A DNA stretch of 64,000 nucleotides from Straminergon stramineum (Eukaryota > Streptophyta > Bryopsida > Hypnales > Calliergonaceae), in the NCBI GenBank assembly GCA_963920665.1, contig OY987272.1, forward strand, positions 935,001-999,000. The letters run 5' to 3'. Positions within the stretch are counted from its first letter, which is position 1, and the number at the start of each line of letters is the position of its first letter. Made by a program: the position numbers and the translations under genes. This document shows, piece by piece, positions 1-10,429 of this stretch. The notes under the pieces were generated by a model, which did no database searches, was not told where the DNA came from, and saw only the letters and a list, made by a program, of their open reading frames with translations.

Positions 1-1126
1 ATGATATTATGATAAATAATATTTTAATGTTAATATAAAAATTAATATAATATGATAATATATTCATAATATTATATTATACAAGTGACACCCTAATTAT
101 ACTAAATAACCATTTCAATATACCATTGCATTGGGCTTCATGGTCACATCTTTGTTACATTTACATTTCACTAACTTACCATGGACTCAACATGTCGATT
201 ACATTAATCCCATTTCTTTTCACTTGAAAATAAAAATATTAGTTTTTGAAAATAAATAAAAATAAAAATAGTCCATCTGACATGGAGATGATGTGGAACC
301 AGTACTACCATGTCATATTCCATATTTTGAAAAATAAAACATAATTTTTTATTTCAACTTTTTTCTATAATTACATCGCAAGGATGCAAAACTCGCGACC
401 TCTTTGAGGGCTGAATTTTTTTGTAATGCCCACTATAAAGGACCATGAATTCCCGTGAGTTCCCACAAGTTCCCCCAAATTTTGGGATTGTGGGAACTCA
501 TCCATAGCAGCTAGTTGACTTGGCTGAAGTTCTGCCACATCAGATAGTAAAATTTTAAAATTTTAAAAAGAATTTATTTTTGAAAAGAAAATTATTTTTA
601 ATTAAAAATAATAATTCTAGCCAAAACTGGTTGATTCCCAACATGGGGAACTAGCCTGAAACGCCCCTTTAGTGTTGCTGAAAAACATCTAATGCCTTTG
701 TCAACTTTTCACTTGGTTGGGGGGCATATGATTTTTCTTTGAAATGAAATTGTCTTTCTTTCAAAAAGCTCCCCAAATGTCAACTTTTAGGGGCTTGGTT
801 TTCAAGGAATCTTTAAGATATCATCTCCGCAAGAATACTCAAGTAAAGTTGAACTTGTCCTATCACTCTTTTTTATTGAAGAGATACATCAATCATGCCA
901 AGTTGTGTATTTCAAATATGACAATTTGAGTGCATGAATTTTGCATTGGATTGTATATCAAAATTTTTGAACAATACCTTTGAGATTGAATATTTCTTTA
1001 AAGAGGATAGATGCACATCATTGATTGGACATTTGTACAAGCTTCACAATATACACATACACACATAATAGGTTTCTCAAATCTAAGTTGGTGGTATTTG
1101 TTGCCCTTACAAGAAGAAAGATGTTG
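1..1126. other. AT-rich intergenic DNA, no gene
   Basis: I see no supportable gene here. Reading frames are short, have no family motifs and are broken by frequent stops. The only local structure worth naming is the perfect hairpin at 457-499, listed separately. Confidence 0.6.
457..499. repeat. Short perfect inverted repeat (hairpin)
   Basis: GAGTTCCCACAA at 457-468 is the exact reverse complement of TTGTGGGAACTC at 488-499. The loop carries a second small palindrome (CCCAAATTTTGGG). No gene ends nearby, so there is no support for calling it a terminator. It is probably part of a degraded transposon. Confidence 0.5.
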
Positions 1127-2037
1127 TTTAACCCCTAAAGGTTTTTGACTATGTTTTCACAAAAAACACTCCCAAACTACCGTTTCTAGTACAAGAATCA
1201 AATTTTAGAAAAAAAATATTTTTGGACACATGTAACCATAGGATCTTGTAGTAAATTGGTTTGAGAACATGTGGAAAAGAATTCATAATATTAGTGTTTG
1301 AATTGACAAAAATCCTTTTTTTGTCCCTATGAAAAACCGTGTAGCTGCTCTTCACAAGGTCATATCTATTTGAAAAAATGTCCAAAATGGATGTGTCTCT
1401 TTTAATTCATTCTTCAAGACAAATTAGCTACATGCTTGAAAAATTTCAGATCATTTGGAATCGTACAACATATAGCAAAAAAATAGTAAGTAGAAAGAAG
1501 TAGATAATGATTGAAAATACTAAATTGTTCAGAATTTTGTTATGGATTTGAAAAATGACAATCCCAGTGGTTGTAATGTTGTAATAAACAATCCGCATCC
1601 TATGAATTTATTTTTTTCAAAAAATATTGAAAATTGAATAAAATGAAGGACATCAAAGTTTATTTTAGAGTAGAGAATCCATAACTGCCCGCAAACTAAA
1701 ACTCCTCATAACTTTCACCTCATTGATCAAAATGGAATGATTCAAAGCTTTCCACACATATAGAAATCTAGAAAATCAATTTCAAATTTTAAATTTTGAA
1801 AAAAGTGATTTTTTCTGATCAGTCTAAACTGCTCGAGTTGGGAAAGAAACTACATATCATACAATAACTTTTTAACTATGTAGCCAAGAGTTATAAAAAT
1901 TGTTGGGCCTTAAAGCTACTCCTCGACCACATGTTGTGTCAAAATTTCAAAGAAAAAAATGGAAAATTCCACTTATAGTGAGCTGCCCAAAATATCTATA
2001 ATGCCAAAAAACCATATTTGGGACTATAGGGGTTAAA
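1127..2037. repeat. 0.9-kb dispersed repeat with TTTAACCCCTA ends (copy 1)
   Basis: The segment begins TTTAACCCCTA (1127-1137) and ends with its exact reverse complement TAGGGGTTTAAA-like TAGGGGTTAAA (2027-2037). Its whole length resembles, in inverted orientation, the segment at about 33395-34252. Shared landmarks include an 'ACTAGAAATGGCAGTTT'-like block near one end and a conserved stretch about naming the start of 'CCCAGTGGTTGTA' in the middle. There is no coding capacity. It behaves like a non-autonomous DNA element, but no target duplication was established. Confidence 0.5.
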
Positions 2038-2088
2038 AGTTAAGATTACAAATGAAATTAATTTAGATACATTATACCAGACAATGTT

Positions 2089-2568
2089 AAAAATCTCACT
2101 TAGAAACTCCCACTTCTTCCTTCCCTCTTAACTCTTAACAAACTACAAACTAGTGATTGTGTAAATCATCTCTTTTGGAATTGTGCACCAAAAGTACTCA
2201 TTGGAGGTCAAACTATTGTACAAGATCTCTCCTTTATGCACAAAATTCCAAGGATGAGCAATTGCACTTCTATCTTACATAGGAAGATTCCCTATCATCC
2301 ATCACTCAAAAAATGACATATAATGTTCAAAAAATCTCACTTAGAAACTCCCACTTCTTCCTTCCCTCTTAACCCTTAAAAAGACATCCTTAAAAAGATA
2401 GACTGGCAATTGTGGAAATCATCCCTTTAATTTGGAACTGTACACCAAAAATACTCATTGGAAGTCAAAAAATCGTACAAGATCTCTCCTTTATGCACAA
2501 AATTCGAGGATGAACAATTGCACTTCTATCCTACATAGGAAGATTCTTTGTAATCCATCACTCAAAAT
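2089..2568. repeat. Two direct copies of a ~230-bp repeat
   Basis: Copy one (about 2089-2311) and copy two (about 2331-2568) both start with the same 'AATCTCACTTAGAAACTCCC' block. Both run through a 'TACAAGATCTCTCCTTTATG' block to an 'ACATAGGAAGATTC' block. A third, more diverged copy is at about 7440-7640. The repeats lie just downstream of the SBPase gene and are non-coding. Confidence 0.65.
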
Positions 2569-2907
2569 ACGTCCTTGGCGTCATTTAAGGGCCAAGAAGC
2601 AAGTCTGCCATCTGTGTCAATTTCAAATAGATTAGTAATGGGTTGTAGTTTCTGAACATTACGCTTATTGAATGCGAAGGCTTTGAACTTACTTTCGACT
2701 AATTTTTGTGTTTCAGTACCCACTGGGTACAAGTACAGTACAAACACACTTCCGTGTGTTCGATACACTTTGCAGCGCACATAAGATGAAAACTCTGTGA
2801 CACCACTTCTAGAAATTGAACCACCTTTACAAAATAGGACAAACCACCTCGGCCATCCATCGTCAGTCTCCCTTCAAAAATCAAATCCCCAAGCTGGCTC
2901 TTCAGTT

Positions 2908-5900
2908 CTAAGCCAAGGCTGCCAACTCGGCCTTGAGTCTGGAGGTTCCGAACAAAGTCTCCTCGAACCGAATGATCTCGTCCTTGGATCCGTAAGCCAC
3001 CTGCGTTCTGTCGTCGGTGTTGACCACCACCCTGTCCAGCACGGATTGCTTGCCATCGCTGCTGTAGCCTCCGGCATTCTCAATCAACAAACCCAAGGGC
3101 GCCACCTCAAACAACAGCCTCAGCTTCGCCTTGGTGGTGGGGGAGATGACGTTGGTGAAGATACCTCTCTCCTTCACGATGATCTGCAGCTCCACAACAG
3201 TCAGACGTTAGCCTAAGATTTATGAGCTAAAATTGACCATTCTGATGGATCATATTGAGTAAATAATAGAGTTCAGGTGCGGCCAAAACCTATAACACTA
3301 AAGCCAGAGAAGAACATTGCATGTGGTGATCAATCAATCAATCAATACAATTGGAATAATGATAGTCCCCATGTGACCTACTCAAAACTGTCTAAGAACA
3401 TGAGAGTCAATTTGGACTTCTTCGCCCTTCAAGGGCGCATGTTTAAAATCGAGTTTCGCATTTGCTCCTACTGTACTCATAGAATTCATATGACGTGTTT
3501 GAAATGTAATCCCGAGATTTATGATTGAGTTTCGATAAGCAAGACGACTATGCGAAAGACATGCTAGTGGAGATTTCTGTCAATGACAAGGTAAACATAC
3601 CTGGTTGACATCGGGCACCATGCCTCCGGTGTACCGCAAGGTATACTTTTCGCTCACGTAGTAGTTGATCAGCTTCTCGTACTCGGGGTTGTCGAAGGTG
3701 GCCCTCAAGTTCCCGGGGGAGAAGAGCTTTCCTTCCTTGATCTCGGTCGTCTCCTTCACGTGCATCCACTTACCTGCATTGCACAAAATACTCATCGTCA
3801 ATAACGTCAACGACAGGCTTACATTCAAGACGGGTTACGAGAATGATCCATCACTGCAAAAGAAGCTCCAGCCAAGAATATAATGAATTCTGATATAAAG
3901 TAACGTCCTCTTCCAAAAGAAATAACTATTTCAATAATTAGGGTAAACAGTTCCAACACTCCATAGACCCGCTTCACACCGCAAAGGCCCAACCAACAAT
4001 GCCAAGTTGGAGACAACATAACAAGCTGAGAACGATCCATCTCCATTTATAACTCATTGCAGATACCAAGTGTCCCAATCCACCTCAATGAAGTGCCTTA
4101 AAACCTTAATATTTCAACTATTTCAAGCATGCAGCTGTGTAATCACGACCGCATGATGCTGACTCTTGTTACTTAAACTAGTCTAAATGCGAATTGAATT
4201 TTCTTTTTACATGAGTTTGCCACCAATCAAAGATGTAGGATTTCATGTTATCTCAAGCTTGCCAATACAACCTCGGCGAAGTAAAGCAGGCTTGCTAAAA
4301 GCTTACAATCGTCCATGAGGAGAAACTCATGAGTCCCAGGAACCCCATTAATAGCAGTCACATACGTGGTGCGCGGTCCACAGATCCCCATACCAGTTTG
4401 AAATGAGAATTGAATTCTTTTTTCTAAATGCGTGTGCCACCAATCAAAGTACAGGATTTCGTGTTATCTCATGTTTGTCAGTGCAACCTCAGATTTCATG
4501 TTATCTCAAAGCTTGTCAGTACAACCTCGGCAATATAAATCGGGCTTGAGAAAACCTTACCATCGTCCATGAGGAGAAACTCATGAGTCCCAGGAACCCC
4601 AGTAATCGCAATCACATAAGTCGTCCTCGGCCCATAAATCCCCATCGCCGCCGCCGCTTGGTCCCTCCCAGTTATTCCCGTCAACTTATCCCCCGCCCAC
4701 ACTCCAAAAATCGTCCCCACCGTGAAATTCGTGTCCACAATGCTGGATCCATCCAAAGGATCGAACGCCACGCAGAAGCCTTTCCCTCCCATGTCCTGGA
4801 GGATGGGCTCCTCCTCCGAGCACGCGTACTTGCAGACGTGAGAGTGCCTGAGAGCCTCGAAGAGGAGCTTGTCGGCCAGCATGTCGACTGCAAGCTGCTC
4901 GTCGCCGAAGGTGTTCACGCAGGAAGTGGCGCTGCAGGAAGCGGTGCGGACTTTGAAGGCGATGGTTCGGAGGGCTTCGCCCATGCAGACGAGTAGACGG
5001 GCTAAGTTATTGTCGGATGTGACTTTGCTCAGAAACTCCTCGAGTGTGTCGCCGAGCTCAGAGCGCGTCAGGGCCTTTCGCACAATGGAGGAGGATCTCT
5101 GGGAGTTCATGGTGGGCATGTGGGTGCCGTAAAGAGCGCTTCCCTTACCGCCCTGCACAATTTTTATAATAGCATTTATCAAACTGAGCAACACGCATTT
5201 CACATTCACAAACGCTTTCAAGAAGAACCCGAAAATTGTGGTATGCCATTGACATAACCACACCGCGCCTTCCACATTTTGAAACCCTTTCAAAAAAGAT
5301 TAAAAAAATTCTGGTACGCGATTGACATATCCTCTTGTGACTCCGATCCTTCATTGCCGCTTCTGCACTCTCAAGTCGAAATATTGTTCGGAAAGCCGGC
5401 AATCCGAGGAAAGCCCACACATTGAGATTATCTACAGAAATTCGCTAGCAAACAGGAGCAAACAAAGACTGAGAAAGTTGTATCCCACTCAAATTCATCT
5501 GCGCAAACGATCCTCTACCATAATAAAATTCTTCTACTTTGCAACCAAAAAAAATCCTCTCCAGAATAACAAATTGGATGCTACATTTCCTCGAATTCCC
5601 CAATCAACACAGCGAACACATCCCTAATCAACTGCAGGCAAGAAAATCCCAATCATAGCAGAATTTCTGGATAGTCGAACGACAAAAAGAACATTCAAGC
5701 CAGAAAATATGAAACACTGATTCCAGTTATACAGTCGCAATTGTCCCACCCCTAACAACGAATGCAGCACGTCAAAAACTCCCAATGCACACTAAAATCC
5801 TTCAACCCCAATCCATAACTCAGAATTTACACCCAAATTCACCAAACCCAAATTCGCAATGTGAGCTCGAATTGACAGGAAATTGAGCTTGCTTACAAGA

Positions 5901-6028
5901 GAAGACGCGGAGGCGACGGAGCGCGGAGGAGCGACCCCCTGAGCGGCAGTAGCCACTGACGCAGATGGCGAAGCCAATTTGGCGAAAGTGGCCGCGGTCC
6001 TAGCAGCAGCCATGATAGTGGACGCCAT
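2908..6028 (-). CDS. Sedoheptulose-1,7-bisphosphatase, chloroplast precursor (4 exons)
   Basis: The product dephosphorylates sedoheptulose-1,7-bisphosphate in the regenerative phase of the Calvin cycle in the chloroplast stroma (family knowledge). Exons read on the minus strand are 6028-5897, 5152-4561, 3773-3601 and 3183-2908, all with GT-AG junctions, and together give 390 aa plus stop, normal for plant SBPase. Exon 1 is an Ala/Ser-rich transit peptide that starts [18 protein letters not shown]. Exon 2 carries GDEQLAVD, the metal-binding DPLDGSS (about residues 175-181), and a cysteine pair at residues 117 and 122. The CxxxxC spacing equals the thioredoxin-regulated pair known from SBPase, so light regulation is likely. 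Exon 3 has the [16 protein letters not shown] motif and exon 4 the [17 protein letters not shown] and [19 protein letters not shown] motifs. These separate SBPase from fructose-1,6-bisphosphatase. Oddity: the loop before [10 protein letters not shown] reads DMGGKGF, about three residues shorter than in the angiosperm form I know. No stop or frameshift was seen. Confidence 0.95.
4186..4394 (-). pseudogene. Duplicated fossil of SBPase exon 2 end inside intron 2
   Basis: Positions 4186-4394 repeat positions about 4400-4648, the 3' end of SBPase exon 2 plus the start of intron 2. Read on the minus strand, about 4392-4307 encodes [19 protein letters not shown] then THEFLLMDD. The true exon reads [19 protein letters not shown] then [12 protein letters not shown] follows the fossil exon (GATT then GTAAGC), so it even keeps a donor-like site. 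The intron part of the functional copy also holds a small internal duplication ('AGATTTCATGTTATCTCA'). The fossil has no partner acceptor that would replace the real exon, so it is most likely untranslated. Confidence 0.85.
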
Positions 6029-6460
6029 TGCTGCAGGAGATTGCAAATTCACAAGCGGATTGCAGTTGCAGAGCTGCGAATTCCCAGGTGGATTGTGAGC
6101 TGGAATGCGAAAGCGGGACGAGGAGGAATGCGGGGGATGGAGAAAGATTGGAGGTAAGCTTGAGTTGGATGGGTTGCCAAGGGAGACTGGTGACAGCCAC
6201 ACAATAGGCGCTTGGCCACACCTCCACCAGGCTCCTTGCGAGGTGTTGGGGAGACAACGGTGGATAAGCCGATCTCGGTGGGGCAGCTGGGACGGCTTTG
6301 GAGACGCTCAGCGGTTGGATTGAGGGAGGGGATGGGCGGACAGGATTGAGGGGCGAGGAAGGAATGGGTTTGGGATCTGTGCTGGACGGGTAACCCAAGA
6401 CCGCGGGAAGGAGGGAAAAGCGTCTGGGAGGGGAGTGCCATGAGCTTTCATACCTAACCC
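6029..6460 (-). promoter_or_regulatory. Upstream region of the SBPase gene (5' leader and proximal promoter)
   Basis: This is the space between the SBPase start codon and the repeat that begins at 6461. It is richer in G+C and pyrimidines than the surrounding DNA, as expected for a leader or promoter. I see no clear TATA box at a fixed distance. A GATAAG (I-box-like, known from light-regulated genes) lies on the plus strand near 6263, but one hexamer is weak evidence. Overlapping open frames on the minus strand have no family motifs and are not called. Confidence 0.35.
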
Positions 6461-7430
6461 TTAACCCCTCACCGCCGAAGGGGATGAAAAGTGTCCTCAA
6501 GTAAAATTCAAAGTGCTGTAACTTTTGCATCCAATGTCCGAATTCAGTAAAACATGTTGGAAAATTTGCACTCTTTTTTCTAGTTTGTGTGGTAAAATTT
6601 TCTAATAGATCTAAGATGCATTGAAGCCAATCGAAGTTCACAAGTTCAATTTGAATTCAGCAAACTGCATTTGATGGTTGCAACTTTGGGGGCTTGTGTC
6701 TCCTTCATCCAACGTTCTTTTTCAATAAAATTTGTTGGGTTATGTTCCCCTTGAAGTCTAGTCATTGTAGAAAAATTTCATGTCAACCCAGGTTGTTTTG
6801 AATGTCTAGGAACAATTCAAAGTTCAAAATCTTCATATTTTTGGATTACAATGAACTTCGGCAACTTGTTTCTTCTTCATAACAATCTTCATTTTCAATA
6901 AAAAAATTTGAAAAATTTTGAGCATACTAGTCTAGTTTGTGTGTATAAAATTTCATATCAATCCAAGAAGTCATGAGTGACTGAGAATCATTTTAGTACA
7001 AGGAGGTTCAGTTTTTTATGTGTTTTTTGCAACTTTTCTTGCTATTTTTTGACATTTCAAAGCCATTTTGCAGACACAATGAGTCAATTGAATGATATTT
7101 TTTTCATCAATGTGTTTATATGCTAATTTCAAACACTTTATAGTCTAAAGTTTCTTCATTTGAGTAGATTTAGAAACCAAATTTCACCTCCAAATGTGTT
7201 TTTAGGAAAATTTCAGCATCCTTTTTCAACACTAAAACACTATAATCTTGCAATCTATGTGATCAAAGTCATTCTCAGATGAGAACAAACTTGATTCACG
7301 TCATCTACAACAAGTGCACTACAAGATTATACGGTTGAAATCTCTATATCTCAGTAAAAACTATATCTATAACACTTCAAAAGGAATGTTGTTTTTGAAC
7401 CTATTTAAGCCTTAGGAGACAAGGGGTTAA
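6461..7430. repeat. 0.97-kb repeat with TTAACCCCT ends (copy 2)
   Basis: TTAACCCCT at 6461-6469 is matched by AGGGGTTAA at 7422-7430. The interior is AT-rich and non-coding, with text of the same style as the 1127-2037 family but not clearly alignable along its length. It sits directly upstream of the SBPase promoter region, so it may mark the promoter's outer edge. Confidence 0.4.
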
Positions 7431-7439
7431 AGGACGAAT

Positions 7440-7640
7440 TAGAGACCATGGAAATCCTCTCTTTTGGAACTGTGTGACATCATCTACTTTATAAAATCCA
7501 AAAATATTCATTGGAAGTCAAAGTATTGTGCAAGATCTCTCCTTTTAACACAAAATTCCAAGGATGAACAAATGCACTTCTATCCTACATAAGAAGATTC
7601 TTTGTCATCCATTGGATACAAAATATTTGTGTCGACGTTT
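7440..7640. repeat. Third copy of the 2.1-2.6-kb direct repeat
   Basis: It contains the same ordered blocks as the two copies at 2089-2568: a 'CTCTCTTTTGGAACTGTG' block, 'GCAAGATCTCTCCTTT', 'CAAAATTCCAAGGATGA' and 'GAAGATTCTTTGTCATCCA'. It is in the same orientation and is non-coding. Confidence 0.55.
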
Positions 7641-7789
7641 AAGGGTTAACCCTTAAAAGATGTGGCCCCCATGACCAAGGTAGTCACCAAAACGGCTCCA
7701 ATTACTAGACCAATAGGTTCATTTTTTGTTTCTATAGTGAATAATGATGTCATTTATCGACCACTTTTCGGCCTTAGCGTCCTTTAAGG

Positions 7790-8700
7790 GCTAAGTTAGG
7801 CTATTTGTTTTGTTTTGTTTGTTTCTTATGGTGAGATCTCATGGACTATGTGTCCCCTGATTGTGTTCTTGGTACCACTGGAAAGCTCTTTGCAAGGAGG
7901 GGTGCATGGGCTTTGTTTTGGGGCATTTGGACGTATGGTGAGAAAGTTATGAATTTTTCAGTTATTTTTTAATTTAAATTTTAGAAAAAATACTTTTACT
8001 TTTATTTTGGTTGTGGCAATAGCATAGGGCACACTAGTCGATACCTTAAGTTAGGTTGTTTGTTTGTTTTGTTACGTGGAGATCTCTTGGACTATGCATC
8101 CCCAATCACATACTTGGTACTGTCAAAAAGTCCTTAGCTGAGAAGTGTGCATGGGCTTAGTTTTGTGGTATTTGGACCTACGATGAGAAAGTTATTGAAT
8201 TTCAAAGTTTTTATGAATTAAAAAATTAAAAAATTCCTTTACTTTTATTTTGGTTGTGGCAATGGCATAGGGCACACTTGATGCAAGGGCTTTTTTTCGT
8301 GAAGTTTGCACCTACAATGGGAAAGTTATGGATTTTTGAATTAGTTTTGGATCTCAAATTGTTCTAAATTATGGATCTTTTGGATTGTACATCTCCCGGT
8401 CACATTCTTGGTATTGTTAGAATGTGCTTTGTTAGGAGGGTTGTACAAACTTTGTTTTGTGGCATTTGGACATACAGTGGAAAAGGTATGGATTTTTGAG
8501 TTAGTTTCGGATCTTATATTATCCTAAATTATGGATCTTTTGGACCATGTGTCTCCTTGGTTGCATTCCTAGTACTGTTAGAAAGCTCTTTGCAATGAGG
8601 GTTTTATGGACTTTGTTTTGTAGCATTCGGACATATGGTGTGAAAGTTACAGGTTTTAGAGTTAGTTTTAAATCTTAAATTATCCAAAATTGTTGATCTT
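7790..8700. repeat. Tandem array of ~240-bp units
   Basis: Units begin around 'AAGTTAGGCTATTTGTTTTG' (7793) and 'AAGTTAGGTTGTTTGTTTG' (about 8048). Each holds the blocks 'AGATCTC(A/T)TGGACTATG', 'GGAGGGGTGCATGGGCTTTG' and 'GAGAAAGTTATGAAT'. Later units (8285 to 8700) are shorter and more diverged. The same unit recurs at about 27470-27965, inverted at 38820-39035, and as a fragment at about 23560-23710. It is non-coding. Confidence 0.65.
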
Positions 8701-9147
8701 TTGTTCATTTCTTTATCATGTCCTTTTTGCTTTTTGCTTATGCTTTAATTATATATATTTTACTTTGTAGTGTAGTTTTTTTTCTTATGCTTTCATTAAC
8801 TTTTACTTTATAATATGTTTTATTTTACTTTTATTTTATAATAATGCTACTAAATTTGGTAAAATATAAATAAAGAGATATTATATACATCTCTAGACAT
8901 GTTAAGCAAGATACTTTCATTCTTTTGTTTGTTTGTTTTGTTTTTACACTTTCTAAATGGCACTTAGACGTCGAGGTAGTGTTAGTTTACATATTGAATG
9001 TGCTTGAGGAGGAGATTGTGTAACGAGAGCTATTTAGGAAAAGAGAGTCTTTAGCTCAAACAGAAGAAAGGTTGAGAGCTTAAGCAAATTATGTAACTGC
9101 TATGAGGTCTGCAAAATCTTTGGCTCATGTAGAAGAGAGGTTGAGAG

Positions 9148-10226
9148 GGGTCATTGCAAGAAATACCTGCCATTTTCCATAGTGTTTTGAAAAACTGGTT
9201 TGTATTCAACGCTATAACTTTTGATTTATAAGCCCAATGCCTAAACCAAAACATTTTGTTATAGAATTCTTGATTTCAATTGTACCCCTTATTTTTCCAA
9301 AATATTTTAAAAAAAAATTATATTTAAAAATCAATTTCATTAATATGCCACACTTTCAAGTTTAGGGTTTTTTATACTAAATACCGGTTCAAATTAATGA
9401 TTTTTGGTTGAAATTTCTGTGGTATATTCCTATAGTAGGTAGACATGTGCCTCCCAAAGGGCATCTAAAAAAACATTATTTTATGTCTTCCACATTTGCA
9501 CAAAGAGGCCTCCCTTATGAGTGCACTTATAAACATTAGAAATCTTTTTTACCTCATTTTTTAACCAAATCTTATCACCATGAAGTCTTTTCCAATGTCA
9601 AATTTTTAGTTTTTTTGAAAATTTATTTCCCTATTTTCTACAAATTAAAATGTCCCAATTGATTTTTCTTCACCAGAATTCTATGTCCAAAAAGTTGTCC
9701 CAGTAAATGCAATTAGGACGTTTTAATTTGTAGAAAATAGGAAAATAAATTTTCAAGAAAAATTGGCCATTGAAAAAGACTTCATAGTGATGAGATTTGA
9801 TTTTAAAACTGAGGTCAAAACCATTTCTAATGTTTACAAATGCACACATAAGGGAGGCCTCTTTGCACAAACGTGGAGGACATAAAATAATGTTTTTTTA
9901 GATGCCCTTTGGAAGGCACATGTCTACCTAATATAGGAATATACCACAAAAACTTCAACCAAAAATCATTAATTTGAACCGGTATTTAGTATAAAAACCC
10001 CCTAAACCTGAAGTGTGACATATTAATGAAATTGACATTTAAATATAAAAAAATTTCTAAAAATTTCTAAAAAATAAGAAATATGATGAAAATCAAGTTA
10101 ACTAGAAATGGATTTTTCATTTTTGGCATTGGGTTTTAAATTCATAAGTTATAGTGGATGACAAGAGAGTCACTCTAATTGTGACAAGAAAACAGGTAGG
10201 TGTTTCTTGCAAAGTTGCAATGACCT
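9148..10226. mobile_element. Foldback DNA element, 1.08 kb, nearly complete hairpin
   Basis: Left (about 9148-9660) and right (about 9700-10226) arms are inverted copies. Matching blocks include GGTCATTGCAAGAAATACC with its partner near 10200-10225, 'ATTATTTTATGTCTTCCAC' (9476 onward) with 'GTGGAGGACATAAAATAAT' (9874 onward), and 'GAGGCCTCCCTTATGAG' with 'CATAAGGGAGGCCTC'. It sits inside a tandemly repeated host sequence. A neighbouring repeat unit reads GGTTGAGAGCTCAAG where the insertion site has GGTTGAGAG, the element, then TAGAGCTCAAG. The empty site is therefore visible, with a 4-6-bp target duplication around AGAG. There is no transposase. A transcript would form long double-stranded RNA. 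Confidence 0.8.
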
Positions 10227-10429
10227 AGAGCTCAAGCTACTTATGAAGCACTACATGTGGTCATTGTGAGGGCCACAAAATCTTCGACTTATGTAGAAAA
10301 AAGGTTGAGAGCTCAAGTAGATTATATAGCTAGTGTGAGGATTGTAGAGTCTTTTGAAGAGAGGTCCCAAAGGTTATGGAATCAAGTTGTATATTAAACT
10401 CAGCAATGAGTTCCAATAGTTGTGTGAAC

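Noticed and set aside
2797..3216. 139-codon plus-strand frame over SBPase exon 4
   Set aside because: It is antisense to a conserved SBPase exon, which has intact splice sites and family motifs on the minus strand.
3326..3348. CAATCAATCAATCAATA run in SBPase intron 3
   Set aside because: A short simple repeat with no sign of function.
4583..4996. 137-codon plus-strand frame over SBPase exon 2
   Set aside because: It is antisense to the conserved exon; GC-rich codons on the minus strand leave the reverse frame open by chance.
2908..6028. Fructose-1,6-bisphosphatase as the identity of the minus-strand gene
   Set aside because: FBPase shares DPLDGSS, but the text around the CxxxxC pair, [13 protein letters not shown] [21 protein letters not shown] and the C terminus are those of SBPase.
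6000..6641. 213-codon minus-strand frame upstream of SBPase
   Set aside because: It overlaps the SBPase start in another frame, has no family motif and runs into a repeat; it is better explained as leader and promoter sequence.
9148..10226. Foldback as an rRNA, snRNA or microRNA precursor
   Set aside because: The arms are about 500 bp with transposon-like ends and target duplication; a microRNA gene would be far shorter.
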